From NCBI GenBank assembly GCA_963797115.1, contig CAWCOH010000001.1:496001-560000 (forward strand): a stretch of 64,000 bases of DNA. Direction: 5' to 3'. Position numbers and translations under genes: made by a program. The DNA is from AP-15 sp963797115 (GTDB lineage Bacteria > Pseudomonadota > Alphaproteobacteria > ATCC43930 > CGMCC-115725). Below are positions 45,879-54,602 of the stretch, one piece after another (within the stretch, counting starts at the first letter, position 1; every line of letters starts with the position of its first letter). The notes under the pieces were generated by a model. That model saw only the letters and a list, made by a program, of their open reading frames with translations. It did not search any database and was not told the origin of the DNA.

Positions 45879-46664
45879 ATGCCTCCTCTCGAACCGGGGC
45901 GAAAGGCCGAACGTATCGTCGAGTTGTTCCGCAGCCGCCGGCTGACCGAGATCCTGCCGGCGGACGTCTATCCGGCGAGCCTCGAGGAAGCTTATGCGAT
46001 CCGCCGGTGCTTTCAGGAGATCGAGGTGGCGACAGGTCGGGGTGCCGTCGCGGGTTACAAGATCGGCCTGACAACGCCGGTTATGCAGCAGCTCTGCGGG
46101 ATCGCAGAGCCCTGCTATGGCGCTATCTTTACACGCGAAGTGCATAACTGGCGGGCCGAGCTAAGGGCCGGCGATTACTGCCGGCTCGGGGTCGAGACCG
46201 AGATCGCGTTCCGTCTCGGCGCCGACGTGCCGGAAGGCGATGATCCCAGGAGTGTCGCCGCAGCAGTCGAAAGCGCTGCGGCAGCGATCGAATTGATCGA
46301 GGATCTGCGCTACGACTATCGCCGACTCGATGCTGCGGCGATGGTTGCCGGCAATGTGTGGAATGCGGGCGTCGTCCTTGGAGCGCCGGTCGCCGAGTGG
46401 CCGGCGCTCGACCTGCCGCGGGTAACGGCGCGGCTATCGATCAACGACCGCGAGTTAGGCAGCGGTGTCGGTGGCGATGTGATGGGCAACCCATTGAACG
46501 CGCTCGTTTGGCTCGCCAAAAAGCTCGCCGACGAGGGGACGCCGCTGCGGCACGGCATGATCGTGATGACCGGCAGCATGGTTCCGATCCAGTACCCGCT
46601 TGCCGGCGACCGGGTCTTGGTGCAGGTCTCGGGACTCGGCGCCGCAGAGCTCGTCCTGACCTGA
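45879..46664 (+). CDS. 2-oxopent-4-enoate hydratase family protein
   Basis: Fumarylacetoacetase-superfamily hydratase/decarboxylase of 261 residues, the usual length for MhpD/DmpE. The start at 45879 has GTGGAGAG upstream. Key segments are AGYKIGLTTPVMQQLCGI, RLGVETEIAFRLG, IELIEDLRYDY and DVMGNPLNALVWLAKKL. Members add water to 2-hydroxypenta-2,4-dienoate or decarboxylate oxalocrotonate in meta-cleavage pathways. No extradiol dioxygenase is present nearby, so the exact substrate is open. Confidence 0.85.
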   Translation: MPPLEPGRKAERIVELFRSRRLTEILPADVYPASLEEAYAIRRCFQEIEVATGRGAVAGYKIGLTTPVMQQLCGIAEPCYGAIFTREVHNWRAELRAGDYCRLGVETEIAFRLGADVPEGDDPRSVAAAVESAAAAIELIEDLRYDYRRLDAAAMVAGNVWNAGVVLGAPVAEWPALDLPRVTARLSINDRELGSGVGGDVMGNPLNALVWLAKKLADEGTPLRHGMIVMTGSMVPIQYPLAGDRVLVQVSGLGAAELVLT

Positions 46665-46698
46665 CGCGGCCGGTTTCAACCGGCGCCTGGAGGCTTCG

Positions 46699-48487
46699 AT
46701 GTTTTGGGTCGTCGTAGCGGTTCTGTATTTCATCCTTGCGGCGGTCGCTCCGGCTCTCCTCAGCCTGTTCGTCAATCGCGCGCGGCCGGATTTCGGCACG
46801 CTTTCTCTGTCGTTGCGCGTCGTATTCGTGGTGATCGCGCTGACTTGTCTGGCGGCAACCTCGTATGTCCATGTCGAGTCGGACGAGATCGCCGTGCTCA
46901 ACAAGATCTACGGAACCACGTCGCTGCCCGGTGAGCACATCATCGCGACCAATGGTGAGAAAGGCCCGCAGGCCGAGATTCTCACGCCCGGCTGGCACCC
47001 GTGGTTTCTCGTCAACGTCATTTACCAGGTCGAAAACAAAAAAGTCGTTTCCATTCCGTCCGGTAAGTATGGGTTCCTGAGTGCGAAGGACGGCGCTCCG
47101 CTACGCCCCGACCAGTTTCTCGCCGACGCCTTTGCGCCCAGCCACGAGTTGGACATGCTCGATGCCACATATTTCCTCACCCATGGCGGCCAGCGCGGAC
47201 CGCAGACGACGATCCTGACGCCGGGAAACTACCGCCTCAATACCTATCTCTGGGACCTTGCCGTCTATAACGCGGTCGATGTCGCCGAGGGTTTCGTCGC
47301 CGTTGTCAAATCCAACGTCGTCGAACTCGGTGCATTTCGGCAGCCTGGTTGCCGAAAAACCGGCGTCCTGCCAGCAGAAGACGGTGTCGACGAATGAGAG
47401 CGGCGCCGCCGTCGCCGCCAACATAGAACAATCCGACGACGGCAAGCTGACCGCGATCCTGGTCTCGGTCGGCTGCATCGGCATCTGGGAAAAAGCGCTG
47501 CAGCCCGGCCGCTATTACGTCAACGAGGCCGCTTACAAGATCACGATGATGAGCACCCGCGTCCAGACATGGGAATTCAAAGGAGGATATAAGCGCCGTT
47601 ACATCGATCTGAGCCTCGACCAGGCGGGCAATCTGACCCAGACGCAGCGCTCGCAAGATGTGCCGGTGCCGCAGGGCTCGGCCGACCCCGCCATCTCGCC
47701 CTTTGTGGAGGGCTGGCTGGTGCCGCTCGAGCTCAGGGTTCTGGCGCAAGTCACCCCCGACAATGCGCCCTTTGTCGTCGCCTCGGTGGGCGGGCTGCCG
47801 GAAATCGAGAACAACATCATGGTTCCGACCATCCGCTCGATCGTGCGCAATGTCGTGGGCGCCCAAGGCCGCCATGTCTTGGACCTCGCCGACAATCGAG
47901 CCGAGCTCGAGCATGCCGTTCAGGACGCCATCCGGCCCGAAGGATTACGCGCGGGGATTGTCATCAAGGAGGTCAAGTTCGGTGATCCGGCATTGCCGCC
48001 GGAATTGCTGGTCTCGCGCCTGCGGCAGCAATTGGCCGATCAGCTTCAGGTCACCTACCAGCAGGAGCAGAAGGCGCAAACGCAGCGAATCGAAACTGAA
48101 AAAGCCCGCGCGACCGCCGAGCAGCAGCACCAGCTCGTCGAGGCGGTCATCGGCGTGCAAGTGGCCGAGCAGAACAAAAACGCCTCCAAGCTTCGCGGCG
48201 AGGGTCAGAAGCTCGAACTCGAGGAGATTGCCCAGGGCCAGCGGGCGCAGGCCGATGTTCTGGGGCAGGATCGGGTGCTCACCATCACCCTCGTTCAGCA
48301 GCTTCTCAAAACCATTCAGGAAAAGCCCGAAATCGTCGGGTTGATCGGCAAGCTCGTCCCGCAGACCGTGGTGTCGACGGGCGGCCAAGCAGCAGGACTC
48401 GACAGCGCCGCGGCAATTCTCGGAGCGCTGATCAACAACAGCGGCGGCGCCATTCCGGCATCGTCAGGCGCCTCGACTAAGAAATAA
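46699..48487 (+). pseudogene. SPFH/band 7 membrane protein, with an apparent frameshift
   Basis: Flotillin-like protein. Two N-terminal membrane segments (WVVVAVLYFILAAVAPALL and LRVVFVVIALTCLAATSYV) are followed by SPFH-like sequence. The frame breaks between about 47320 and 47345: VVKSNVVEL is in the first frame, and FGSLVAEKPASC onward is in the second. Dropping one base gives a 595-residue protein. The second half includes the SPFH core and a long coiled-coil (QQEQKAQTQRIETEKARATA). Such proteins organise membrane microdomains. The gene is otherwise well preserved, so the break is either recent or an assembly error. Confidence 0.75.
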
Positions 48488-48488
48488 A

Positions 48489-49271
48489 TCAAACCAGCAC
48501 CAGCAATCCGCCGCAAATGCCCAAGGCGGCGACCCAGATCAGATCGAGATTGATCCAGCCCGACCGCAAGAAGGCGAGACCGACCCACTCGTAAACGATG
48601 ACGGAGATCGCCGCCATCGTCGCCAGCATCGCGGCGGTGTGGACGGCCAGAGCGGCTATTGCAACCGGGACCGTGCCGCCTAACGCTGAAATGGTACTGG
48701 ACGACCCCGACAGGCACAGCGGCACCACAGCCGGGAGGACCATCAACCCGGCGCCGTGCGCGGTCGCCATCAGGAACGACCAGAATGCCAGCCCGGCGAC
48801 ACCGGCTTGCATGCCGACGCGCACACGCCGGCGGTGGCCGCGGAAACCGTGCCATAGGGCCCATCCGAGCAAGACGCCGCCAGCGCCGCGGCGCACCATG
48901 TCGCGGTCAAAGACAAAGCCGAACGCCAATACCGCCAGCAGCACGACCGCGACGGAAGCTGCGTGACCGATCGTGATCGGCGCCCAGGATACGACCACAC
49001 TCCTCAGACTCTGGCGATGTAGCCCGAGTGCGACGGAAAACAGCCATCCCATGGCTGGGTCGAGGCCGTGGAAGAAACCGAGCCCGGCCAGCACCAGCCA
49101 AGGCCAGAGCTGGGCTGGCGCCCAGCTCAGAGGATCAGGGATAGCAGTACGAGTCCGACGAACAGTCTCCGCCGTCGAGCCGGATCTGGTTTCAATCTGC
49201 CGGTTCGACTGGACATTGCGCGCGAACGCCCGGGCGCGGTTGCGCGTGCTCGTCGAGCGCTTCCTGCGCAA
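48489..49271 (-). CDS. Polytopic membrane protein, function unknown
   Basis: Up to 260 residues with about six hydrophobic segments. His-containing motifs sit in or near membrane segments: LGFFHGLDPAMGWLFSVALG, ITIGHAASVAVVLLAVLAF, LGWALWHGFRGH and ATAHGAGLMVLPAV. They are weakly reminiscent of divalent-metal or small-solute exporters, but I cannot assign a family. The first 50 residues are Arg-rich and low-confidence; the true start is probably closer to the first helix. It converges on the SPFH gene. Confidence 0.65.
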   Translation of the reverse strand: MRRKRSTSTRNRARAFARNVQSNRQIETRSGSTAETVRRTRTAIPDPLSWAPAQLWPWLVLAGLGFFHGLDPAMGWLFSVALGLHRQSLRSVVVSWAPITIGHAASVAVVLLAVLAFGFVFDRDMVRRGAGGVLLGWALWHGFRGHRRRVRVGMQAGVAGLAFWSFLMATAHGAGLMVLPAVVPLCLSGSSSTISALGGTVPVAIAALAVHTAAMLATMAAISVIVYEWVGLAFLRSGWINLDLIWVAALGICGGLLVLV

Positions 49272-49390
49272 ACACGGCTACCCGCCGGACCAGTAGGAGA
49301 AGGCGACGCAGCCCGTATTGGAACAGGCGGCATTGCTTTCGAAAGCTTGGGCGGCCGCCGCCTGATCCAATATTTCGCGGGCAGGGTCGG

Positions 49391-50503
49391 CTAGGCGTCG
49401 AAGCCGTAGAGCCGGGCGGCGTTGCCGCGGGTGATCTTGAACTTGTCCTCCGCGCTCGCATCCTTGAAGTCGCGCGCGACGACCTCCTGCGAGTGTGGCC
49501 AAGTCGAGGCCTGGTGCGGGTAGTCGGACGACCACATCATCTTGTCGACGCCGATGAAATGGCGACTGGCGACGCCGACGAAGTCATCGATGTAGGTGGC
49601 CCACATCTGGCGCTGGAAGTATTCGCTCGGCTTCAGCTTGTTGGGGAAGCCGGCGGAGATGCGCTGGCGCTCGAAGGCGCGGTCCATGCGTTGCAGATAA
49701 TAGGGCAGCCAGCCGATGTTGTTCTCGGCCGAGACGATCTGCAATTCCGGGAAGCGGTCGAGCACACCGGAGAAGATCAGCACGCTGAACGATTTCTCGA
49801 CCTCGTGCGACAGCACCGTGGATCGCATGTAGCGCTCGCCCCAATTGTATTGGCTCTCGACCCCCATGCCGGTGATCGCGTGCAGGCTGACCGGCATCTT
49901 GAGCTCCTGTGCCGCCCCCCAGAACGGGTCGTAGATGTCCGAGCTGTAGGGCTGCCCCTCGGGCGGTGAGCACCAGATCATCGCACCCTTGAGCCCCATC
50001 TTGGCGCAGCGCTCGAGCTCGCGGGCCCCGGCTTTGGGATCGTAGAGCGAGATCATCGGCAACCCAGCCATGTGCTTGGGATCGTAGCTGACGAATTCGG
50101 CGAGCCAGTCGTTGTAGACGCGGAAGCAGTCCGCCTGCAGGCCGGGGTCCTTCAGCCAAAAGATGCGGAAGCCGAGGGTCGTGTAGAGGACATCCGCCTC
50201 GACCCCGTCCATCGCGTTGTCCTTCTTCCGCTCGGCCGGATCCCAGCCGCCCGGCCGGGCATCGGCGTAGGTCGCCTTGGTCAGGAATTCCTTCAATTCC
50301 TCGGGGCTCTTGCCGGCGCCGAGGCCGATCCCGATCGGATGCGGCGCATAGCCCTCGTAATGGAAGTAGGCGCCCTCCTTGCCCGGCGGGTTGACCATCA
50401 GTTGCGGCGCCCGCTCGCGGTATTTCTTGTCGACCCGCGTCGCCCACAGATCGGGCGGCTCGCTGACGTGAGAATCCGCAGAGATCAGTTTGTATTCCGG
50501 CAT
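49391..50503 (-). CDS. Amidohydrolase-family metal-dependent hydrolase (Amidohydro_2)
   Basis: TIM-barrel hydrolase/decarboxylase of 370 residues. The start at 50503 is set by GGGAGGAGG. The N-terminus YKLISADSHVSEPPDLW contains the DxH metal motif. MPVSLHAITGMG provides the barrel His, IVSAENNIGWLPYYLQRM is a family segment, and SSDYPHQASTWPHS carries the C-terminal Asp. Relatives include ACMS decarboxylase and gamma-resorcylate decarboxylase-type enzymes. It probably decarboxylates or hydrolyses a cyclic or aromatic acid. Confidence 0.85.
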   Translation of the reverse strand: MPEYKLISADSHVSEPPDLWATRVDKKYRERAPQLMVNPPGKEGAYFHYEGYAPHPIGIGLGAGKSPEELKEFLTKATYADARPGGWDPAERKKDNAMDGVEADVLYTTLGFRIFWLKDPGLQADCFRVYNDWLAEFVSYDPKHMAGLPMISLYDPKAGARELERCAKMGLKGAMIWCSPPEGQPYSSDIYDPFWGAAQELKMPVSLHAITGMGVESQYNWGERYMRSTVLSHEVEKSFSVLIFSGVLDRFPELQIVSAENNIGWLPYYLQRMDRAFERQRISAGFPNKLKPSEYFQRQMWATYIDDFVGVASRHFIGVDKMMWSSDYPHQASTWPHSQEVVARDFKDASAEDKFKITRGNAARLYGFDA

Positions 50504-50953
50504 CCGATCCTCCTCCCAAGAACCCGAGCCTGTCTGACGGCGACGCCGCCAGCGGGGGTTCCGATAAGGCATGTTAGATCAGCCTTCGGCACAGCGTCCA
50601 TAAGCGGAATTCGAGGACAATCATGAATTGAGTTGAATATTACCGAGCGCGCCGCCTGCCGCGAATCTACAGCTAAAATCTCTTTTAGGTTGAAACTCTC
50701 CAAACCGCTGGCAGGCCTTCCTGGACCTGGGATCCCGCCGGCACAAGAGTGTGCAATACGAAGCGGGCTATTTCGTGATCTATGCCCGGCGGCCGAGAAG
50801 GTGGCCCCGACTGTTTTGCGCTCAACCGCTGGAAGGTCGAAGGGCAAGGGTTTATCGTCGTTCTTATCGCTCCTCGATCGCCGCGCCGGCTAAGTCATCG
50901 GAATTATGCTGCACATTCGCGTCTTGAACTCTATCCGACCGTTCGCGCGCCCC
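50504..50953. other. Intergenic region, no gene recognised
   Basis: Includes the promoter region of the minus-strand amidohydrolase gene (next to 50504). The remainder up to the first substrate-binding-protein remnant has no recognisable protein; it may be eroded DNA of a former array unit. Confidence 0.35.
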
Positions 50954-51191
50954 GACGAGGTCATCGAGTGAGGCGGAGCGACCTCATCGCGCTTACGGGG
51001 TTTCCCAACTCGACAATTTTAAGCGCGCGGCGCGGTATGTGGATCGCATCCTCAAGGGCGAGAAGCCGAGCGACCTCCCGGTGCAGGCCCCGGTGAAGTT
51101 CGAGCTCGTCATCACCCAGATGACCGCCAAGGCCCTCGGGCCGGCGATCCCGCACTCGATGCTCATGCTTTCCGACGAGGTCATCGAATGA
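50954..51191 (+). pseudogene. Two remnants of ABC substrate-binding protein genes (array units 0 and A)
   Basis: GACGAGGTCATCGAGTGA at 50954-50971 encodes the terminal DEVIE of one unit (unit 0). Its TGA overlaps a GTG at 50968 that starts unit A (VRRSDLIAL). Unit A has lost its centre and shifts frame. It ends with AARYVDRILKGEKPSDLPV, then FELVITQMTAKALGPAIP and DEVIE at 51191. Only the C-terminal lobe tail remains. The same deletion pattern is seen in unit D at 54261-54557. Confidence 0.75.
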
Positions 51192-52165
51192 AACGACGGG
51201 AACTGATGGTCCTTTTCGTCGGCGCCGCGCTGTTCGCCGCGCCGCTCGTGGGCAAGGCGCAGCCGGCGAGCCCGGCAAATCGCATCGGTATACTCGCTCA
51301 GGATTTGCAACCGGGATTGCTCGATAACTTCCGGGCCGGGCTCCACGATCTCGGCTATGACGAAGGCAAAAACATCAGCATCGAGGTGCGCAACGCCGCC
51401 GGCCGCAACGACCGGCTTGCCGAATTCGCCGCCGAACTGTTGCGGCTCAAAGTCGACGTGATTCTCGCAGTGAACACGCCTGCGGCCGAGGCGGCAGCGA
51501 AGGCCACGACAACTGTTCCGATCATCGTCATGCGGGTCGCCGACCCGATCAAATCCGGGTTGATCGCCAGCCTTGCGCGCCCCGGCGGGAACGTCACGGG
51601 ATTGAGCTTTATGCCCGACGTGCTGGGCGCCAAGGGGGTTGAGATGCTGCGTGACACCCTGCCCGAGATCGCGCGCGTCGGCGCTCTCTATCGCGGCGAC
51701 AACCCCGGCGCCGTGATCGTGGTCGATGAGACCGAACGTCGATGCGCCCAGGCGGGACTTCACTTCCTGCGCCTGCCGGTGCGCGATCCGGGCGACTTTG
51801 CAGGCGCTTTTGACAAGGCCGCCGGAGCCCGGATCGAAGCGATCTTCGTCATGGATGACGGCGCGCTGACCAAGCGCCGCCGCGATATCCTCGATCTGGC
51901 ACTTCGGCATTCGCTGCCGGTGGTCTCGATTTACCGGGATTTTGCCGTGGCCGGCGGTCTCTTTGCCGCTGGGCCGAGCCTGCCGGCCCTCTATCGGCGC
52001 GGCGCCTACTTCGTCGATCGCATTCTCAAAGGCGCGGCACCGGCCGATCTGCCGGTCGAGCAGCCGACCAAGTTCGATTTCGTCGTCAATCTCAAGACCG
52101 CCAAGGCGCTCGGCATCACCATTCCGCGCTTGGTTCTGGTCCGCGCCGACGAGGTCATCGAATGA
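51188..52165 (+). CDS. ABC-type substrate-binding protein (TrpX/YtrX-like family), array unit B
   Basis: Exported binding protein of 325 residues, the only fully intact unit of the array. It has a signal peptide (RRELMVLFVGAALFAAP to KAQ) and the family blocks RIGILAQDLQPGL, LRLKVDVILAVNTPAAEAAA, PIIVMRVADPIKSGLI, RPGGNVTGLSFM, and the C-terminal ILKGAAPADLPVEQPTKFDF...DEVIE. Members of this family (ABC_sub_bind) feed ABC importers of amino-acid-like or aromatic ligands. No permease or ATPase gene is present here. Its ATG and stop both overlap neighbouring units in GAATGA junctions. Confidence 0.85.
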   Translation: MKRRELMVLFVGAALFAAPLVGKAQPASPANRIGILAQDLQPGLLDNFRAGLHDLGYDEGKNISIEVRNAAGRNDRLAEFAAELLRLKVDVILAVNTPAAEAAAKATTTVPIIVMRVADPIKSGLIASLARPGGNVTGLSFMPDVLGAKGVEMLRDTLPEIARVGALYRGDNPGAVIVVDETERRCAQAGLHFLRLPVRDPGDFAGAFDKAAGARIEAIFVMDDGALTKRRRDILDLALRHSLPVVSIYRDFAVAGGLFAAGPSLPALYRRGAYFVDRILKGAAPADLPVEQPTKFDFVVNLKTAKALGITIPRLVLVRADEVIE

Positions 52166-52315
52166 ACCGCCGCGAGCTGCTGCTGCTTCTTCCGGTATTG
52201 GCCTTGCCGGTCGCCACGCGGGCGGCGGGGGAGAAGGTCTACCGGGTGGGCGAGTTGGACCCGTCCGCGTCGTCGGCCCAATTAACCCGTAAGATGACGA
52301 TCCCGGAGCTCGCTA

Positions 52316-53456
52316 GTGTCTAATTGCGTAGGTTAACGATAGTATACCGTAACTGGGCACCCTTGACCTCGCGCTTGCGCCAGAGGAAGGGCGCGGCGTT
52401 GCGGTTGTAGGCTTCGGTGAAGTCGCGGATCGCCTGAGCGAGTTGCTCGACGCCGGCAAAGCTGGCGCCGGCCAGGGCCTTTCGGCTGAAGATGCCAAAC
52501 CAGATCTCCACTTGGTTGAGCCAGCTGGCCGAGGTCGGAGTGAAGTGGAAGGTGACGTTGGGGTGCGCCGCCAACCAGGCATCGTTCTTCTTGTGGGTGG
52601 AGAGGTTGTCGAGGATGACATGGATCGCGCGATCGGGCGGGTGCTCGGCGACGAGTTCGGTCATAAATGCTTGGAAATCGACGCGCTTCTTGGTCTGGGT
52701 GGTCTTGCCGCGAATGAGGCCGGTGGCGACTTCGAGCGCCGCGAACAAGTTGACCGTGCCATGCCGTTTGTAGGTGCTCTTGAGGCCTTGAACAACCTTG
52801 CCGCTGCTGGTCAGCACATACCCCCGGGCCCGCTCCAGCGCCTGGATCGTCGGCTTCTCGTCGACGCTCAAGACCAGCGCATGTTGCGGCGGGTTCAGAT
52901 AGAGCCCGATGATATCGGCGGCTTTGGCGGCAAATTGTTGGTCGGTGCTGACGCACCACGAGCGCCGGCGGCGCAGTTGCACCCCTTCCTTGCGCAACAA
53001 GCGCCATATCGCATCGTCCGAGACGCCCAGGGCCGCCGCCACCGACGCGCCGTCCCAGCTGGCCGATCCCTTGGGGGGCGGCAATTCCAGTTGGTGCAGA
53101 ACCCGCAGGCGCAGATCGGCGCCATATTTCGGGGTCTTGCCCGGCCGCACCCGATCGCGCAACCCGGCCAGTCCCGCCGCCGCAAAGCGCTTGCGCCACT
53201 GACCAACCGTATTCGGGCGCACCCCAAGTTCGCGACCAACCGCGTCGTTGCGCTTACCCTCCAGGCACGCCAACACGATCTTGGCCCGTTCCACCAGACG
53301 CGCCTCCTCCGTCCGACTGCGCGCCAGCGCCATCAGCTCAGCTCTCTGCTCCGCTGTGCAGCTCAGCGCAATCGCCACTCGTGCCATCGGACACCTCAGC
53401 TGGTATGCTCACCCGAGGCATCCTACTTAATATCGTCTATTAACGCAATTAGACAC
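52316..53456 (-). mobile_element. IS630-family insertion sequence
   Basis: An element of about 1141 bases. The terminal inverted repeats start GTGTCTAATTGCGT at the left end and match the inverted right end (CGCAATTAGACAC). It is flanked by TA at 52314-52315 and 53457-53458, the target duplication expected of IS630/Tc1-mariner elements. It carries a single full-length transposase gene and interrupts array unit C. Intact ends, gene and target duplication imply a recent insertion. Confidence 0.9.
52320..53387 (-). CDS. IS630-family transposase
   Basis: DDE transposase of 355 residues. The N-terminal helix-turn-helix region (RAKIVLACLEGKRNDAVGRE; LGVRPNTVGQWRKRFAA) is followed by an RNase H-like catalytic domain. 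The three acidic positions are in LVLSVDEKPT, VILDNLSTHK and LNQVEIWFGIF. The gene fills nearly the whole element and shows no break, so the element could be active. Confidence 0.92.
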   Translation of the reverse strand: MARVAIALSCTAEQRAELMALARSRTEEARLVERAKIVLACLEGKRNDAVGRELGVRPNTVGQWRKRFAAAGLAGLRDRVRPGKTPKYGADLRLRVLHQLELPPPKGSASWDGASVAAALGVSDDAIWRLLRKEGVQLRRRRSWCVSTDQQFAAKAADIIGLYLNPPQHALVLSVDEKPTIQALERARGYVLTSSGKVVQGLKSTYKRHGTVNLFAALEVATGLIRGKTTQTKKRVDFQAFMTELVAEHPPDRAIHVILDNLSTHKKNDAWLAAHPNVTFHFTPTSASWLNQVEIWFGIFSRKALAGASFAGVEQLAQAIRDFTEAYNRNAAPFLWRKREVKGAQLRYTIVNLRN

Positions 53457-54260
53457 TAGGCTCGGTTTCAGCGAGGGCCATAATTTGATCTTGGATCAGC
53501 GTGTCGGGGACGCAGCCGCGATGCCTGAGTTGGCGCGGGAGCTGGTCCGCACCAGCCCGGACGCGATCATCGCAATCAGCTCCACTGCGTTGCGTGCGGT
53601 GCGCCAAGCAACCAACTCGGTGCCGATCATCGCATTTGGTCCCGATCTGGTGGCAATGGGCTTGGCTGCGAGCCTTGCAAAGCCAGCTGGCAACGTCACC
53701 GGCGTCTCCATCTTTGCGCCGGAGCTCGACGGCAAACGGCTCGACTTGCTGCACGCGGCAATCCCGGCGCGGCGCGTTGCGGCCCCGCTATTACGCAACT
53801 TCGAGCGGCGGCGGTCGAGCGAGGAGGAGATGCGCGCGGTCGCGGCGAGCGACGGGATCGAATTGCTGCTCTTCGACGCCGCCGGGCCCGAGGACTACCC
53901 GGCGGCGTTTGCCGCCATGGCGAGAGCCGGCGTTCAGGCGCTCGTGCTAACAGCGAACCCCATTTTCGCTCGCGACGCGGGACCGCTTGCTGAGCTGGCG
54001 TTAAAAGCAAGCCTCCCGACGGCCTGCGAGTGGGCCGAAATGGCGCAAGCGGGGTGCATGCTCGGCTATGGCCCGAGCCGCTCCGAGCTGCGGCGTCGAA
54101 TGGCGCATTATATCGCCCGCATCCTTCAAGGGGCGGCTCCCGCCGATCTGCCGATCGAGCAACCGACCCGTTATGAGTTCACAGTCAACCTGACGACGGC
54201 GAGAGCGCTCGGTGTCACCATCCCATTGTCGATCCTCGCCCGGGCCGACGAGGTCATCGA

Positions 54261-54557
54261 ATGAACGGGCGCGAGTTGATGTTGTTGCTCTGGCGGCGCG
54301 TCACGCGCTCCCCGCGATATAACATCAGCTGCGAGTTTGTCGAAGCAGGCGGTCTACTCTCTGCGGGGTTTCCCAACTCGACCATTGGCGGCGCGCGCCG
54401 AGTGTGTGGATCGCATCGTCAAGGGCGAGAAGCCGAGCGACCTCCGATGCGGGCCCCCGTGAGGTTCGAGCTGGTGATCAACCTGAACACCGCCAAGGCC
54501 CTCGGGCCGACAATCCCGCACTCGATGCTGATGCTCGCCGACGAGGTCATCGAATGA
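54261..54557 (+). pseudogene. Internally deleted ABC substrate-binding protein gene (array unit D)
   Basis: Starts at the GAATGA overlap with unit C. It encodes an N-terminal NGRELMLLLW, then CEFVEAGGLLS, which belongs near residue 250 of the family, so about 230 codons are missing. A frame-shifted stretch follows, then VRFELVINLNTAKALGPTIP and DEVIE. The stop overlaps another ATG (54554) that opens a seven-codon frame (MRERASL) before a stop, apparently a vestige of a further unit. Confidence 0.75.
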
Positions 54558-54602
54558 GAGAGCGCGCCTCGCTATGAGCGGGTGTACGGCGAATGAGGGC
54601 GG

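Larger units (their letters stand above)
52162..54264 (+). pseudogene. ABC-type substrate-binding protein gene interrupted by an IS630 element (array unit C)
   Basis: The 5' part (52162-52315) encodes a signal peptide (RRELLLLLPVLALPVATRA) and KVYRVGELD. The rest follows the insertion from 53457. Removing 52316-53456 plus one copy of the duplicated TA rejoins the frame exactly (KMTIPELA-RLGFSEGHNLILD) into a 319-residue protein ending LARADEVIE. The gene was therefore intact when the element inserted. Family blocks match unit B (GNVTGVSIFAPELDGKRLDL; ILQGAAPADLPIEQPTRYEF). Confidence 0.88.

Noticed and set aside
47258..47400. Programmed ribosomal frameshifting in the SPFH gene
   Set aside because: No recognisable slippery heptamer or downstream pseudoknot was seen; a mutation or sequencing error is simpler.
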